A stretch of DNA of 11,637 nucleotides from Chloroflexota bacterium (GCA_030596915.1 JAUVSX010000043.1:1-11637), one strand, 5' to 3'. Shown: positions 1 to 7,668, numbered from the stretch's first letter. Translations and numbers: made by a program. The notes: generated from the letters alone by a model not told the origin.

Positions 1-2814
1 CAGGCTGTGTCCCAATGAGTCAGTGTGCTGGATGAGGACCTCGCCCCTCGTCACGCCGCGAAGCGTAGCCGTATCCTCACCCTCGTGAGAGACGACGCAC
101 CGCCACGCGTGGACCGACGGGAAAAGCAGTTCGCTGCGATGGGAGAAGGCCAGGCTCTCGCCGCGCCAGGTGACGTCGATCCGCGCCTCCCAGCGAAGCG
201 GTTGCGCCGCCCCCTGGTGAGCGAATGGCACGGCGAGTATGAGCGACTCGGTGACGTCGTTGCGCCGCACGACACGCCTCTCCGTTCCGCCCCGCCGGTG
301 AAGCGCGAAGCTCGCAACGACGTCGTAGCGCTCATCCCCGATCGAAGGCGCACCCACGATGACTTGCCCCAGCGCCTGCCGGGCCTCTTCCGGCGTGACG
401 AAGTCGATGAAGCGCACGAACAGGCCGCCCAGTCGCCCAATCGCGTCCAACCTGCCCTGGCAACTGCAGTGTAGCACCTCGTCGATATCGGTCTCGTCGT
501 CAGGGCAATCGTCTCCCAGCAGACGCCGCACGTCGTCGACCACGATTCTCCGGTTAAGGCTGTCGCCTAGCGCCAACATCCCGTCCTTCGCGCCCGCCGT
601 CACCTCCAAGCCACGAGACTTGCTTCGTGAGGCCACAGGGACGACCGTGGTGAGGTTCTCGGAGTCGTAGTGCCAGTCAGCCACGGGCTCGCCGTCCACC
701 AGCACGGAGTCCGGACGCGCGCTACCTTCCAACCAGATTTGATACGCGCGCCGGTCCGGGAGAGCATCGCAGTGGCCCTCGACCGGCCCAACCTCCACGG
801 TCCAGGTCTCATTGGCCACTTGACGGGACCTGATGTCCGTCCACTCGTGGTTGCCAGCCCGGTAGTCTTCGGTCAGGCCGTCATCCTCGTAGAGCCGGAA
901 GTGACCCTCGGCGCCGGGAAAGACCGACAGGACCAGCGCGTCCTTGCGCAGCGTATCGCTCGTCCCCGAAGCAAGGCGCGCGTCCAGCACGTCGCCGAAG
1001 CCAGGCGCGAGCGGCAGGATCGCTCCGGCCCGAACGAGCATCGCTATGCGGAACAAGTCGCCGACCAGGTGCACCCAGCGCGGGCCTTCGAACGTCTCCC
1101 TGGTCGCGTAGTCGATCCACGTGCCAGGGGGCACCCACACATCCGTCGCTGCCATCCCCGATTCAGGGTCGCTGGGGAAGACGATGGGCGCTGCGATCAC
1201 CTGGTCTCCGAAGTAGTATTGGTAGCGAGCAGCGTAGGCTGCATCCTCTTCCGGGTACTCGTAGTACATCGGCCGGCAGAGAGAAACCCCCGTGTCGGCG
1301 GCGACGCGCGCCATCGTGTAGATGTAAGGCAGCAACCGGTAGCGTAGCTCAACAGCGCGCTTCGCGGCGCGAAACACGTCGTCGGGGTAGGCCCACGGTC
1401 GCCGCTCGGCGCGCGGGTCCTTCGTCGCGTGGAGGCGAAGGCTCGGGCTTAGTGCGCCGAACTGGACCCACCGCGCGTACAACTCCGGATCGGTGGCACC
1501 GCCCATATGTCCACCGATGTCGTGACTCCACCAGCCAAACCCTACGTTGGACGCGGTCGCCGTCATTGAGGGCTGAGACTGCAGCGCGGACCAGACAGCG
1601 TACGTGTCACCCGAGAACCCGATGTGGTAGCGGTGGTTTCCAAGCCCGCCCCAGCGACTGTAGAGCATCGCTCTCTGACCGCGCCGCGCAGAGTCCCGGA
1701 AGTGCAGGTGATTGAGCCACGGCAGCGGGTCGAGTCCCTTCATCTCCGACACCTGGCCCTGTTGCCAGTCCACCCACCAGAAGTCGACGCCCTGCTCCTC
1801 CAGAGGATGATGAAGCAGCTCGAAGTAGCTCCTGACGAACTGCTTGTCGGTGATGCGGAACGGGATCGGCCTACCGTCGTCAGGGTTCACGCCCATCGCC
1901 TTGGCGAACCGCTCGTACATCGCCTCGAAGGGCTGGACGCCCTCGGCCGGATGTAGGTTGAGTGTTGCCCTAAGACCCTTCTCGCAAACCCAGTGCAGGA
2001 AGCCCGGCGGATCGGGGAAGAGCGCGCGGTTCCAGGTGTACCCGGTCCAACTGTCTGGCAGGTGCCAGTCCATATCGATCACGAGCATTTCCAGCGGGAC
2101 TCCGTGGGCTTCGAACTCGGCCACCAGTTGGCGCAGCTCCTCGTCGCTGTAAGCCCAGTAGCGGGACCACCACAGCCCCAGGACATAGCGCGGAATCAAC
2201 GGTACCTTGCCGCCGAAACGAACGTAGTCCCCGAGCGCCTCCTTGTAGTCGTGCCCGTACCCGAAGAAGTACCAGTCCTGGCGGGCGCTCTCCGGCCGCG
2301 GCGCGACCCATCCATCGTCGGCATTGAAGACGACTGAGGACCCATCGTCGTAAAGCGCCCATCCGCCACGAGAAAGTATACCGGGCCCCAGGGACGCATC
2401 GCCCTCGCACCCGTCGAGGGTCCGGCGTGTCCCTCGAAGGTTCTTCAAGTCCGGTTGACCAGGCGCCCACGTTACCGGATTGCCGGCCATTACGAGCGAA
2501 ATGGAGAGGTTGTCCCCGTCGAACTGGCCCTTGCGCGGCAAGTAGCGCAGCCGCAACGAACCGGTGTCGATAACCAGTTCATCTCCCTCCGTGCGACTGT
2601 CATAAACCGGGGGGTCGGCAAACCGCGTGGGGAAGGCGAATGTACCGCGGTCCTCGAACTGCCCTGAGTCGGACCACTCCAGCCGGAGCAGCTTCGAGGT
2701 CAACACGGTGAAACGCGCGTTCCCGCAGCGCACTACACTGCTGGGGTGCGCGATTGGACTGCCTGTGAATCGAATCCGCCGGAGGATATCCGGCACCGTG
2801 CCAATGTCATCCAT
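1..2814 (-). CDS. Glycoside hydrolase family 31 alpha-glycosidase, 3' end beyond the window
   Basis: A retaining alpha-glycosidase, probably acting on non-reducing alpha-glucosyl, xylosyl or related residues; substrate is not decided by sequence. I read 938 uninterrupted codons from ATG 2814 to the left edge, with no stop. The N-terminal beta-sandwich (about 20-200) contains GNARFTVLTSKLLRLEW. The TIM barrel follows (about 205-480), with VIDMDWH (Asp247/Asp249), nucleophile motif VDFWWVDWQQG (Asp349), acid/base motif GFSGDTY (Asp403), WWSHDIGGH (His431/Asp432) and LRLHATKDP near 459. A DUF5110-like beta domain includes FRLYEDDG at 639. A further beta-rich C-terminal part (about 720-938) is unassigned. 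No signal peptide is visible, so it is likely cytoplasmic. The start is set by GGGAGG 8 bases upstream. It is the last visible gene of the minus-strand operon, 41 bp after the lipoprotein gene. The WWxDWQQG form suggests a non-canonical GH31 subgroup. Family assignment is near certain; specificity is open. Confidence 0.95.
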   Translation of the reverse strand, partial: MDDIGTVPDILRRIRFTGSPIAHPSSVVRCGNARFTVLTSKLLRLEWSDSGQFEDRGTFAFPTRFADPPVYDSRTEGDELVIDTGSLRLRYLPRKGQFDGDNLSISLVMAGNPVTWAPGQPDLKNLRGTRRTLDGCEGDASLGPGILSRGGWALYDDGSSVVFNADDGWVAPRPESARQDWYFFGYGHDYKEALGDYVRFGGKVPLIPRYVLGLWWSRYWAYSDEELRQLVAEFEAHGVPLEMLVIDMDWHLPDSWTGYTWNRALFPDPPGFLHWVCEKGLRATLNLHPAEGVQPFEAMYERFAKAMGVNPDDGRPIPFRITDKQFVRSYFELLHHPLEEQGVDFWWVDWQQGQVSEMKGLDPLPWLNHLHFRDSARRGQRAMLYSRWGGLGNHRYHIGFSGDTYAVWSALQSQPSMTATASNVGFGWWSHDIGGHMGGATDPELYARWVQFGALSPSLRLHATKDPRAERRPWAYPDDVFRAAKRAVELRYRLLPYIYTMARVAADTGVSLCRPMYYEYPEEDAAYAARYQYYFGDQVIAAPIVFPSDPESGMAATDVWVPPGTWIDYATRETFEGPRWVHLVGDLFRIAMLVRAGAILPLAPGFGDVLDARLASGTSDTLRKDALVLSVFPGAEGHFRLYEDDGLTEDYRAGNHEWTDIRSRQVANETWTVEVGPVEGHCDALPDRRAYQIWLEGSARPDSVLVDGEPVADWHYDSENLTTVVPVASRSKSRGLEVTAGAKDGMLALGDSLNRRIVVDDVRRLLGDDCPDDETDIDEVLHCSCQGRLDAIGRLGGLFVRFIDFVTPEEARQALGQVIVGAPSIGDERYDVVASFALHRRGGTERRVVRRNDVTESLILAVPFAHQGAAQPLRWEARIDVTWRGESLAFSHRSELLFPSVHAWRCVVSHEGEDTATLRGVTRGEVLIQHTDSLGHSL

Positions 2815-2822
2815 GCCCTCGG

Positions 2823-2828
2823 CCTCCC
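2823..2828 (-). promoter_or_regulatory. Ribosome binding site of the GH31 gene
   Basis: GGGAGG on the minus strand, 8 bases before ATG 2814. It lies in the 41 bp gap after the DUF5107 stop and fixes the GH31 start, so GH31 can be translated independently of the interrupted upstream gene. Confidence 0.7.
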
Positions 2829-2855
2829 GTCCAGGTTGTGCGCCCGCTTGCGTAG

Positions 2856-4568
2856 TCAAGGGCCCATCTGAGCGATGATCGTAGTCCCATCAAGAATCTG
2901 AACGGTCCAGTCGCCTGCCGCGGACGCAGGGCCGCCGACTGCTCGGAACGGCTGATCCGGGGCGACGCGTACGTCCCAACGCTGCACCACGGCGCCGCCT
3001 CGGTACAACACGATCGTCGCGTCCATAGAGCGGGTCGTTGCGACAGCGATCTCCGCGCTTTCGCCCTGGGGCAGCAGGCGAATTGCTGCCTCCTCGTTGG
3101 CCCAGTTGTAGCCACCGATCCCACTCACCGGATACCACCGCTCCGTCCACAACACGCTTGCCCCAGGCTGAAGCGTCCGGTAGTCCCAGAAAGTAGGAGT
3201 CAGCCCGCCCCACAGCTCAAAGTAGCGGCTTCCATCGTCAGTCCACATCTCCGACCCAAGATCGCCCAGACAGAACAGCTTGACACCGGTGGCCGTGTCC
3301 ATTGGAAATACCCGAACGATCCCCTGATCGGCGGCCAGATCGTAGGCACCAACGAAACCAGCCAGCGCAGGACGCGCAAACACGCCAAGCGGCTTGCGCC
3401 ACTCACTGTAGCGGCTGAAGTCACGCCCGTTGTGCTCGGGCCAGGCCATTGTGCCGCCTGGGCCGGGCAGGGACGGATCGGCAGTCGAGTGAACCGTGAC
3501 CCTGGTGGCTGGGAGTATGAAGAGCGTGTCTGACTACGGCACGTTGCGGCCGGAGAGCGTCAGCATCGCATTGGCCCAGAACTGGTACGGCTGCGCATCA
3601 CCGGTTGCGTTTGAAATGCGCGGGGCCACCGAGAAGTAGCTGCGCCCTCGGTCCAGCCAGATAGTCACCTCTACGGTCAGCCCGGTCCGATCGTCAGTGT
3701 CCCAGATGCGCACGCCATTGCCCAGGAGCTCGTGCTGCCACGGACGGTACGTATTGAGGCCGTGCTCATCCGTGGGGAATGACCACTCCATCCCGCCCGC
3801 GGCCAGCCACCAGCCGCGGATGCCCCACCGGGTCGGCTTGACCACAGGGTTAGCGTAAAAGAGCTGGCGGCCCGTCACGCGGTCCACCCAACGCAGGATC
3901 CGTCCGCCCAGTTCAGGTACGATCGTCAGTTGCACATACTCGTTCTGGAGGAACACGGCCTGGTAGTTCCTAGGCGCCGGTCCCCCGACCACGTCGAAGT
4001 CCAACCGCGGGTACGGATGGATCGGATCGTCCGGACCAGTCGGTACGAGGGCCTGCTCCCAGCCATACGTGCTCAGTGTGATCTCGCCCTCCCAGACAGC
4101 CACTGCCGAAGACGGAGCTGGCCGCATTGTTGCCGTCGGGAGTGCAGGAGTCGGCGACGCGAGCGACCGGATCTGTGGACTCGGCGACACAGAGAGTGCG
4201 CCACCCTCACCCTGGTTCTCGACCTGGCGCGAGGGCGGGACCGTGGGCGTGTCATCCAGCAAACCGGCCTTCGAGACAGCCGTCGCCTTCGTCAGCGTTG
4301 GCGATCGAGGTGCCGATGGCCCAGCAGCAGGCACACGTGGGGCCGAGGTGGCCCGCGCGCCGTCTGCACCACTCGTGAGCGATGCCGCAGACTCCGTCGT
4401 AGGTGGCGAACCGGTTGCGGCAGAGCGTTGTATCTCACTGCCAGGCGTAGGGAAGCCGCAGCCACCCGCGAGCAGCGCAAGCGTGGATAGCGTGAGCGCG
4501 AGCGACCGAATCGTCCCCCGTGCGATGGAGGACCTACAGCACAAAGATCCTACACTACCTTCTTGCAT
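2856..4568 (-). pseudogene. DUF5107-type lipoprotein interrupted by one in-frame TAG
   Basis: A putative surface lipoprotein with a galactose-mutarotase-like beta-sandwich, possibly sugar binding. Reading from ATG 4568, a hydrophobic signal (residues 20-36) ends in a lipobox-like LAGGC with Cys37. A Pro/Ser/Thr/Ala-rich linker follows (about 40-157), then the sandwich, with VQLTIVPELGGRILRW, GIRGWWLAAGGMEWSFP and PYQFWANAML. A TAG at 3536-3534 stops it after residue 344. The same frame continues directly with 28 codons (SDTLFILPATRVTVHSTADP...) to ATG 3449 and then to TGA at 2858-2856. That part includes MAWPEHNGRDFSRYSEW and the family-like WTDDGSRYFELWGGLTPTFWDY. Ignoring the TAG gives 570 codons. 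The second half has no convincing ribosome site and no signal peptide, so it is not a separate gene. The start overlaps the Hom-like gene by 14 bp. Possible causes are a nonsense mutation, a sequencing error or readthrough. DUF5107 is my family recognition, not a search result. Confidence 0.8.
3534..3536 (-). other. In-frame TAG inside the DUF5107 gene
   Basis: The codon context is AAC GTG CCG TAG TCA GAC ACG. Both flanks are in the same frame, and the downstream protein continues the same domain with no gap, so one base substitution (not an indel) explains the break. TAG also ends the Hom-like, esterase, GH38 and transglycosylase genes at natural C-termini, so a genome-wide TAG reassignment is unlikely. 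Confidence 0.9.
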
Positions 4569-5604
4569 CGCCAGAGTAGATGTCCAGCACGTCGCGCAGC
4601 ATCGTCGCAGCCGAGGGTACTGGATCTTCCTCGTCGATGATCGCCGTGATCGTCCCGTAGATATCTGTCTGGAAAGTGATCCCCATCGCCCTCGGCCCCA
4701 GCCGCCCCAAGGGATGGTCAGGGGCGAGCGGCACAGGGCGTACCGATAGACCGTAGGTACCGTCCGGGCGCCGGCGCGCGGTCGCGAGAAGGCGGTAACG
4801 GCTGCCCTGCTCCCGCGCCCCTATCAGCAACTCGGCGTCAAGCCCACGGATCCCGCCCACGGCGACGTGCTCGAGGCGGGCCGGTTGGCCGAGCACCGCG
4901 TTGACCAAGATGACAAGCTTGGCTGCCGCGTCCCAGCCCTCCAGGTCCCAGGAACCATCACCTTCGAGCGTGCCCTCCTCACGGGCGCGCGCCACCGCCT
5001 GCTCCCAGGTCGCGCCGCAGGACACGAGATCCATTACGAGGCCGGTGCTGAGATTGGGCACAGCCTCCATCCGATAGATCATCGCCCCGCGCAGGTCACG
5101 CTGCCCCAAGTTCAAGGCAGGCAGTCCGCCCGCGACGGCGCCGTCATAGCGAAGCTCCACCCCGTGGGTCTCTGCCAGCGCGTGCAGTTCATCGAAGGCT
5201 AACACAAGCGGCCCCTTGTTGGGCGTTACCACGTGCATGCGTCGCCGCAGGGCCGTGCGAATGCACGAGAGTCCGGGCTCAGCCCCGAGCCGCAGATTGA
5301 CCGGCGACGCCTCCAAGAGGACATCCGCGCTAGCAGTGGCCACGAGCAGCTCTGCGCTCCATCCCCTACGTCCGGCGCCAGGGTATTCACCGACAGACCC
5401 GCCCCGGCGCTTGATGGACGCCACTCGGCCTGGGTCCAAGCCTCGCGCCGGTTCGTAAGCCGCCCCTCTGCTGTCGGCCGCACCTACCAAATGCAAGTGC
5501 AGTCCGTAGCGAGACTCCAGGAGGGAGGTCTGCCGCACCAGAACTTCGCAGAACCGCCGTCCGAGATTCCCAACCCCGACGAGCACAAGACGGACGCGTT
5601 GCAT
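4555..5604 (-). CDS. Homoserine dehydrogenase-like oxidoreductase, divergent
   Basis: A predicted NAD(P)-dependent dehydrogenase of the homoserine dehydrogenase fold, 349 residues from ATG 5604, without an ACT domain. The N-terminal Rossmann domain opens with LVLVGVGNLGRRF (GxGxxG at 10-15), and HVVTPNKGPL follows at 124-133 (Lys130). The catalytic domain keeps WDLEGWDAAAKL with Asp225 and Lys229, matching the conserved Asp and Lys of homoserine dehydrogenases. It departs elsewhere. The usual NGTTN stretch reads AVPNLSTGL (181-189), and the C-terminal GAGxxPTA motif reads DEEDPVPSAATMLRD (324-338). The substrate may therefore not be aspartate semialdehyde/homoserine. I chose ATG 5604 because the in-frame extension to 5667 lies inside the SDR gene. 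This start comes one base after the SDR stop (TGAGATG), with no strong ribosome site, which suggests translational coupling. The gene ends in TAG, overlapping the lipoprotein start. Confidence 0.85.
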   Translation of the reverse strand: MQRVRLVLVGVGNLGRRFCEVLVRQTSLLESRYGLHLHLVGAADSRGAAYEPARGLDPGRVASIKRRGGSVGEYPGAGRRGWSAELLVATASADVLLEASPVNLRLGAEPGLSCIRTALRRRMHVVTPNKGPLVLAFDELHALAETHGVELRYDGAVAGGLPALNLGQRDLRGAMIYRMEAVPNLSTGLVMDLVSCGATWEQAVARAREEGTLEGDGSWDLEGWDAAAKLVILVNAVLGQPARLEHVAVGGIRGLDAELLIGAREQGSRYRLLATARRRPDGTYGLSVRPVPLAPDHPLGRLGPRAMGITFQTDIYGTITAIIDEEDPVPSAATMLRDVLDIYSGDARR

Positions 5605-5605
5605 C

Positions 5606-6337
5606 TCAGGCCCAAGGGGTGGATGCTGCCCTGCGGATCTGGATCCCGTCGATGACCGCGTTGCCACGTCGCGTCACGAGAAACAGGACGACTTCAGCGA
5701 CCTCGTCGGGATGCATAAGCACGGACCGGTCCAGGTCAGGGCGCGCCTGTCCGGCCATCTGGGTATCAACCCCGCCCGGGCAGATAGCATGAACGCGGAT
5801 ACCGTCCTGTTGAACCTCCCCGGCCAGCGCTTTGGTCATCCCCATGACCGCGTGCTTCGATGCGCTGTACGCGCCCTGGTTCACGTAGCCCTTGAGCCCA
5901 ACGACTGAGCTGATGTTGACGATGAAGCTCTGCTCTCGCTGCCTCAGGTACGGGATTGCCTCACGGCACGTCAGAAACGTGCCGCGTGCATTGACGGCCA
6001 TCACGCGATCCCAATCCTCGGCGCTGAACTCGGCGAGCGGTCCGTAGACTCCAATGCCAGCGTTGTTGACGATTATGTCCAGCCTGCCCCAGGTCTCCAC
6101 GACGCCACGAACGAGCGCGACAACCTGCGCTTCCGAGCTGACATCCGTGGGAAACGCGCCGGCCTGTCCTCCAGCGGCCTCGATCTCGATACGCACCGCA
6201 TCAAGCTCAGATGGTGTCCTAGCGGCAAGGCCGACACGAGCGCCAGCCTGTGCCAGCGCCAGCGCGACGGACCTGCCGATCCCACGGCCAGCTCCTGTGA
6301 CAATCGCTGCCTTCCCCTGCAATGGTTTCGCCTGCAT
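5606..6337 (-). CDS. Short-chain dehydrogenase/reductase (classical SDR)
   Basis: A cytoplasmic NAD(P)(H)-dependent oxidoreductase of 243 residues, normal for a classical SDR. The cofactor loop is TGAGRGIG at 14-21. NNAG is at 91-94, the active-site Asn116 lies in AVNARGT, the catalytic Ser144 in NISSVVG, and Tyr157/Lys161 in YSASK; PGG is at 187-189. Arg40 after the second beta strand (VGLAART) favours NADP(H), an inference from the family. The frame stays open upstream to ATG 6490, but the start at 6337 has AGGAGG four bases before it and puts the first beta strand at the usual distance from the N-terminus. Substrate is unknown. It appears to be the first gene of the minus-strand operon and is tightly coupled to the Hom-like gene. 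The pairing with glycosidases suggests a sugar or sugar-derived hydroxy acid, but SDR substrates cannot be read from sequence. Confidence 0.93.
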   Translation of the reverse strand: MQAKPLQGKAAIVTGAGRGIGRSVALALAQAGARVGLAARTPSELDAVRIEIEAAGGQAGAFPTDVSSEAQVVALVRGVVETWGRLDIIVNNAGIGVYGPLAEFSAEDWDRVMAVNARGTFLTCREAIPYLRQREQSFIVNISSVVGLKGYVNQGAYSASKHAVMGMTKALAGEVQQDGIRVHAICPGGVDTQMAGQARPDLDRSVLMHPDEVAEVVLFLVTRRGNAVIDGIQIRRAASTPWA

Positions 6338-6341
6338 CAGG

Positions 6342-6347
6342 CCTCCT
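6342..6347 (-). promoter_or_regulatory. Ribosome binding site deciding the SDR start
   Basis: AGGAGG on the minus strand, four bases before ATG 6337. It argues against the upstream in-frame ATGs at 6490 and 6379, which would add a non-SDR leader of 51 or 14 residues. Confidence 0.75.
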
Positions 6348-6361
6348 AGCTGGTGGACAGC

Positions 6362-6390
6362 ATCATACCCCAATGTCATCACAGCGGAAA
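6362..6390 (-). promoter_or_regulatory. Candidate promoter for the SDR/Hom/DUF5107/GH31 operon
   Basis: On the minus strand a good -10, TATGAT (6367-6362), follows a poor -35, TTTCCG (6390-6385), with 17 bases between. It would give a leader of about 18 bases before ATG 6337. The -10 matches consensus at five of six positions; the -35 is weak, so it may need an activator or be chance. Confidence 0.35.
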
Positions 6391-6478
6391 GGTCGTCGAG
6401 CGAGCGTAGTTGGTCCACACTGCTCGCCCGTAGACCAGCGCGCCTAGCTCCTGACAGCGGCGTGGGACGCGCGGTTTC

Positions 6479-6507
6479 TTGCCAGCTCACCCGTCATCGG
6501 GTAGACT
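6479..6507 (+). promoter_or_regulatory. Candidate sigma70-type promoter for the esterase/GH38 genes
   Basis: TTGCCA (6479-6484) and TAGACT (6502-6507) are separated by exactly 17 bases, matching the housekeeping consensus at five and four of six positions. Transcription would start near 6514, giving a leader of about 66 bases before the GTG at 6580. The spacer contains an inverted repeat. Confidence 0.45.
6489..6502. promoter_or_regulatory. Inverted repeat in the promoter spacer, possible operator
   Basis: ACCCG-TCAT-CGGGT is a perfect 5-4-5 dyad lying almost wholly between the -35 and -10 of the plus-strand promoter and sharing one base with the -10. A repressor bound here would block RNA polymerase. 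No regulator gene is in the window, so the binding protein is unknown, and a 5-bp dyad can occur by chance. Confidence 0.3.
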
Positions 6508-6566
6508 CGACGCTTGGTTTCGGGCTGAGACGCCGCCATGGACCACACATTGACGCATCGCGAATC

Positions 6567-6574
6567 GAGGAAGG
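6567..6574 (+). promoter_or_regulatory. Ribosome binding site of the esterase gene
   Basis: GAGGAAGG ends five bases before the GTG at 6580 and supports that GTG as the start codon. Confidence 0.6.
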
Positions 6575-6579
6575 CCTAG

Positions 6580-7668
6580 GTGCGACGGCGAGTCGCATTC
6601 TGGGCCGTGCGCGGAGTCGCCATCGTGGCCCTGGCGGCCGTCGTCGGGCTCTGGGCCCTTGCGCGCCCCGCAATTGCACCCACGCCTACCAGAACTGTCG
6701 GGCCTTCGCTTTCGCCCACTCCATCTCCAACCCTCACGTCGACGCCGTCCGCCACGCCCACAAGAACGCCAACTTGCACCCGCACGCCGCAGCCTACGAA
6801 CACGCCGACGCCGACGCAGCCCCCTTCCCCTCTAGCGACGCCGACACCATCGATCGCTCCCACGCTTCCAACGACCGGAACCCCGGCGGCGGCTGTGACG
6901 AGCACGGCTCCTGTACCACCGACGCCCAGCGGATCCCAGCTCGCGGGACGCATGGAACGGCAGACCTACCCAAGCCAGCTTACTGGCGCAACGGAGGAGT
7001 ACTCTATCTACTTCCCGCCCCAGTACGATCAGACTGACCGCCGCTATCCGGTACTGTATCTCTTGCACGGCTGGCCCTACAAGGACGCCAACTGGGACAA
7101 GATCGGGGCTGATGAGGTCGCCGACGCCATGATCTCGGATGGCGCGCTTCCGCCGTTCATCATTGTCATGCCGTGGGCGACGGAGCGACTCTACGTCGGA
7201 ACCAGCGGGGGCGCCAACTCATTCGAGGCCCAGCTCGTCCTCGAGTTGATCCCTCACATCGACGCGACGTATCGCACCTGGGCGACGCGCGACGGCCGCG
7301 CGCTGGGGGGTGTATCGCGGGGCGGCGTGTGGTCGCTGGAGACTGGCTTCTTCCATCCCGACACCTTCACGGCCGTCGGGGCGCACAGCCCAGCTCTGGA
7401 GCTGAACCGGGCGCCCCCGGCCTATGATCCGTTCTACCTTCTTGACCGCCCCGGTGTGGAGGCGCTGCGCCTATACCTCGATGCTGGGAATGGCGATTGG
7501 GCTCGCAAGGAAACGCAGCAGTTGCACGAGGCTATGGATGCGCAGGGTCTCGCGCATATCTACGTCGTCCATCAAGGCACACACACGAACGCGCTGTGGT
7601 CAGCCAGTCTGGGCGAATACCTGTCGTTCTACTCGTTCAGGTGGCCAATGGGCGGCGTGGCGCCGTAG
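6580..7668 (+). CDS. Membrane-anchored or secreted esterase, alpha/beta-hydrolase of the esterase D/Fes type
   Basis: A predicted extracytoplasmic serine esterase of 362 residues. The N-terminus (MRRR, then hydrophobic 6-29) is a signal peptide or signal anchor. Residues 33-118 form a Pro/Thr/Ser linker with many TPTPT-like stretches, which holds the enzyme away from the membrane. The catalytic domain (about 125-355) has the oxyanion-region LLHGWP at 161-166, the nucleophile elbow GGVSRGG with Ser246, a likely acid Asp301 in LYLDAGNGDW and His335 in HQGTHTNALW. Such enzymes (PF00756-like) include feruloyl/acetyl xylan esterases and siderophore trilactone hydrolases; next to glycosidases a carbohydrate-ester substrate is the better guess. 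The start is GTG with GAGGAAGG upstream. It is divergent from the SDR operon and 107 bp before GH38, probably co-transcribed. It ends in TAG. Confidence 0.9.
   Translation: MRRRVAFWAVRGVAIVALAAVVGLWALARPAIAPTPTRTVGPSLSPTPSPTLTSTPSATPTRTPTCTRTPQPTNTPTPTQPPSPLATPTPSIAPTLPTTGTPAAAVTSTAPVPPTPSGSQLAGRMERQTYPSQLTGATEEYSIYFPPQYDQTDRRYPVLYLLHGWPYKDANWDKIGADEVADAMISDGALPPFIIVMPWATERLYVGTSGGANSFEAQLVLELIPHIDATYRTWATRDGRALGGVSRGGVWSLETGFFHPDTFTAVGAHSPALELNRAPPAYDPFYLLDRPGVEALRLYLDAGNGDWARKETQQLHEAMDAQGLAHIYVVHQGTHTNALWSASLGEYLSFYSFRWPMGGVAP

Noticed and set aside
670..1347. 225-codon plus-strand open frame opposite GH31
   Set aside because: It is antisense to the well-supported GH31 barrel/C-terminal coding region, has Arg/Pro-rich composition typical of shadow frames, and has no recognisable family.
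2856..3449. The downstream half of the DUF5107 protein as an independent 197-residue gene
   Set aside because: No ribosome site or signal peptide precedes ATG 3449, and the 28 codons between the TAG and this ATG are clearly part of the same domain.
3534..3536. Genome-wide reassignment of TAG to an amino acid
   Set aside because: TAG ends the Hom-like, esterase, GH38 and transglycosylase genes at family-typical C-termini, so it works as a normal stop here.
4069..4749. 226-codon plus-strand open frame opposite the DUF5107 linker and the Hom-like 3' end
   Set aside because: It is low complexity and antisense to supported genes, with no domain likeness.
6054..7037. 327-codon plus-strand open frame spanning the SDR gene, the intergenic region and the esterase linker
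   Set aside because: It crosses two real genes in other frames; its C-terminal half is the TP-linker DNA read out of frame (His/Asp/Ala-rich).
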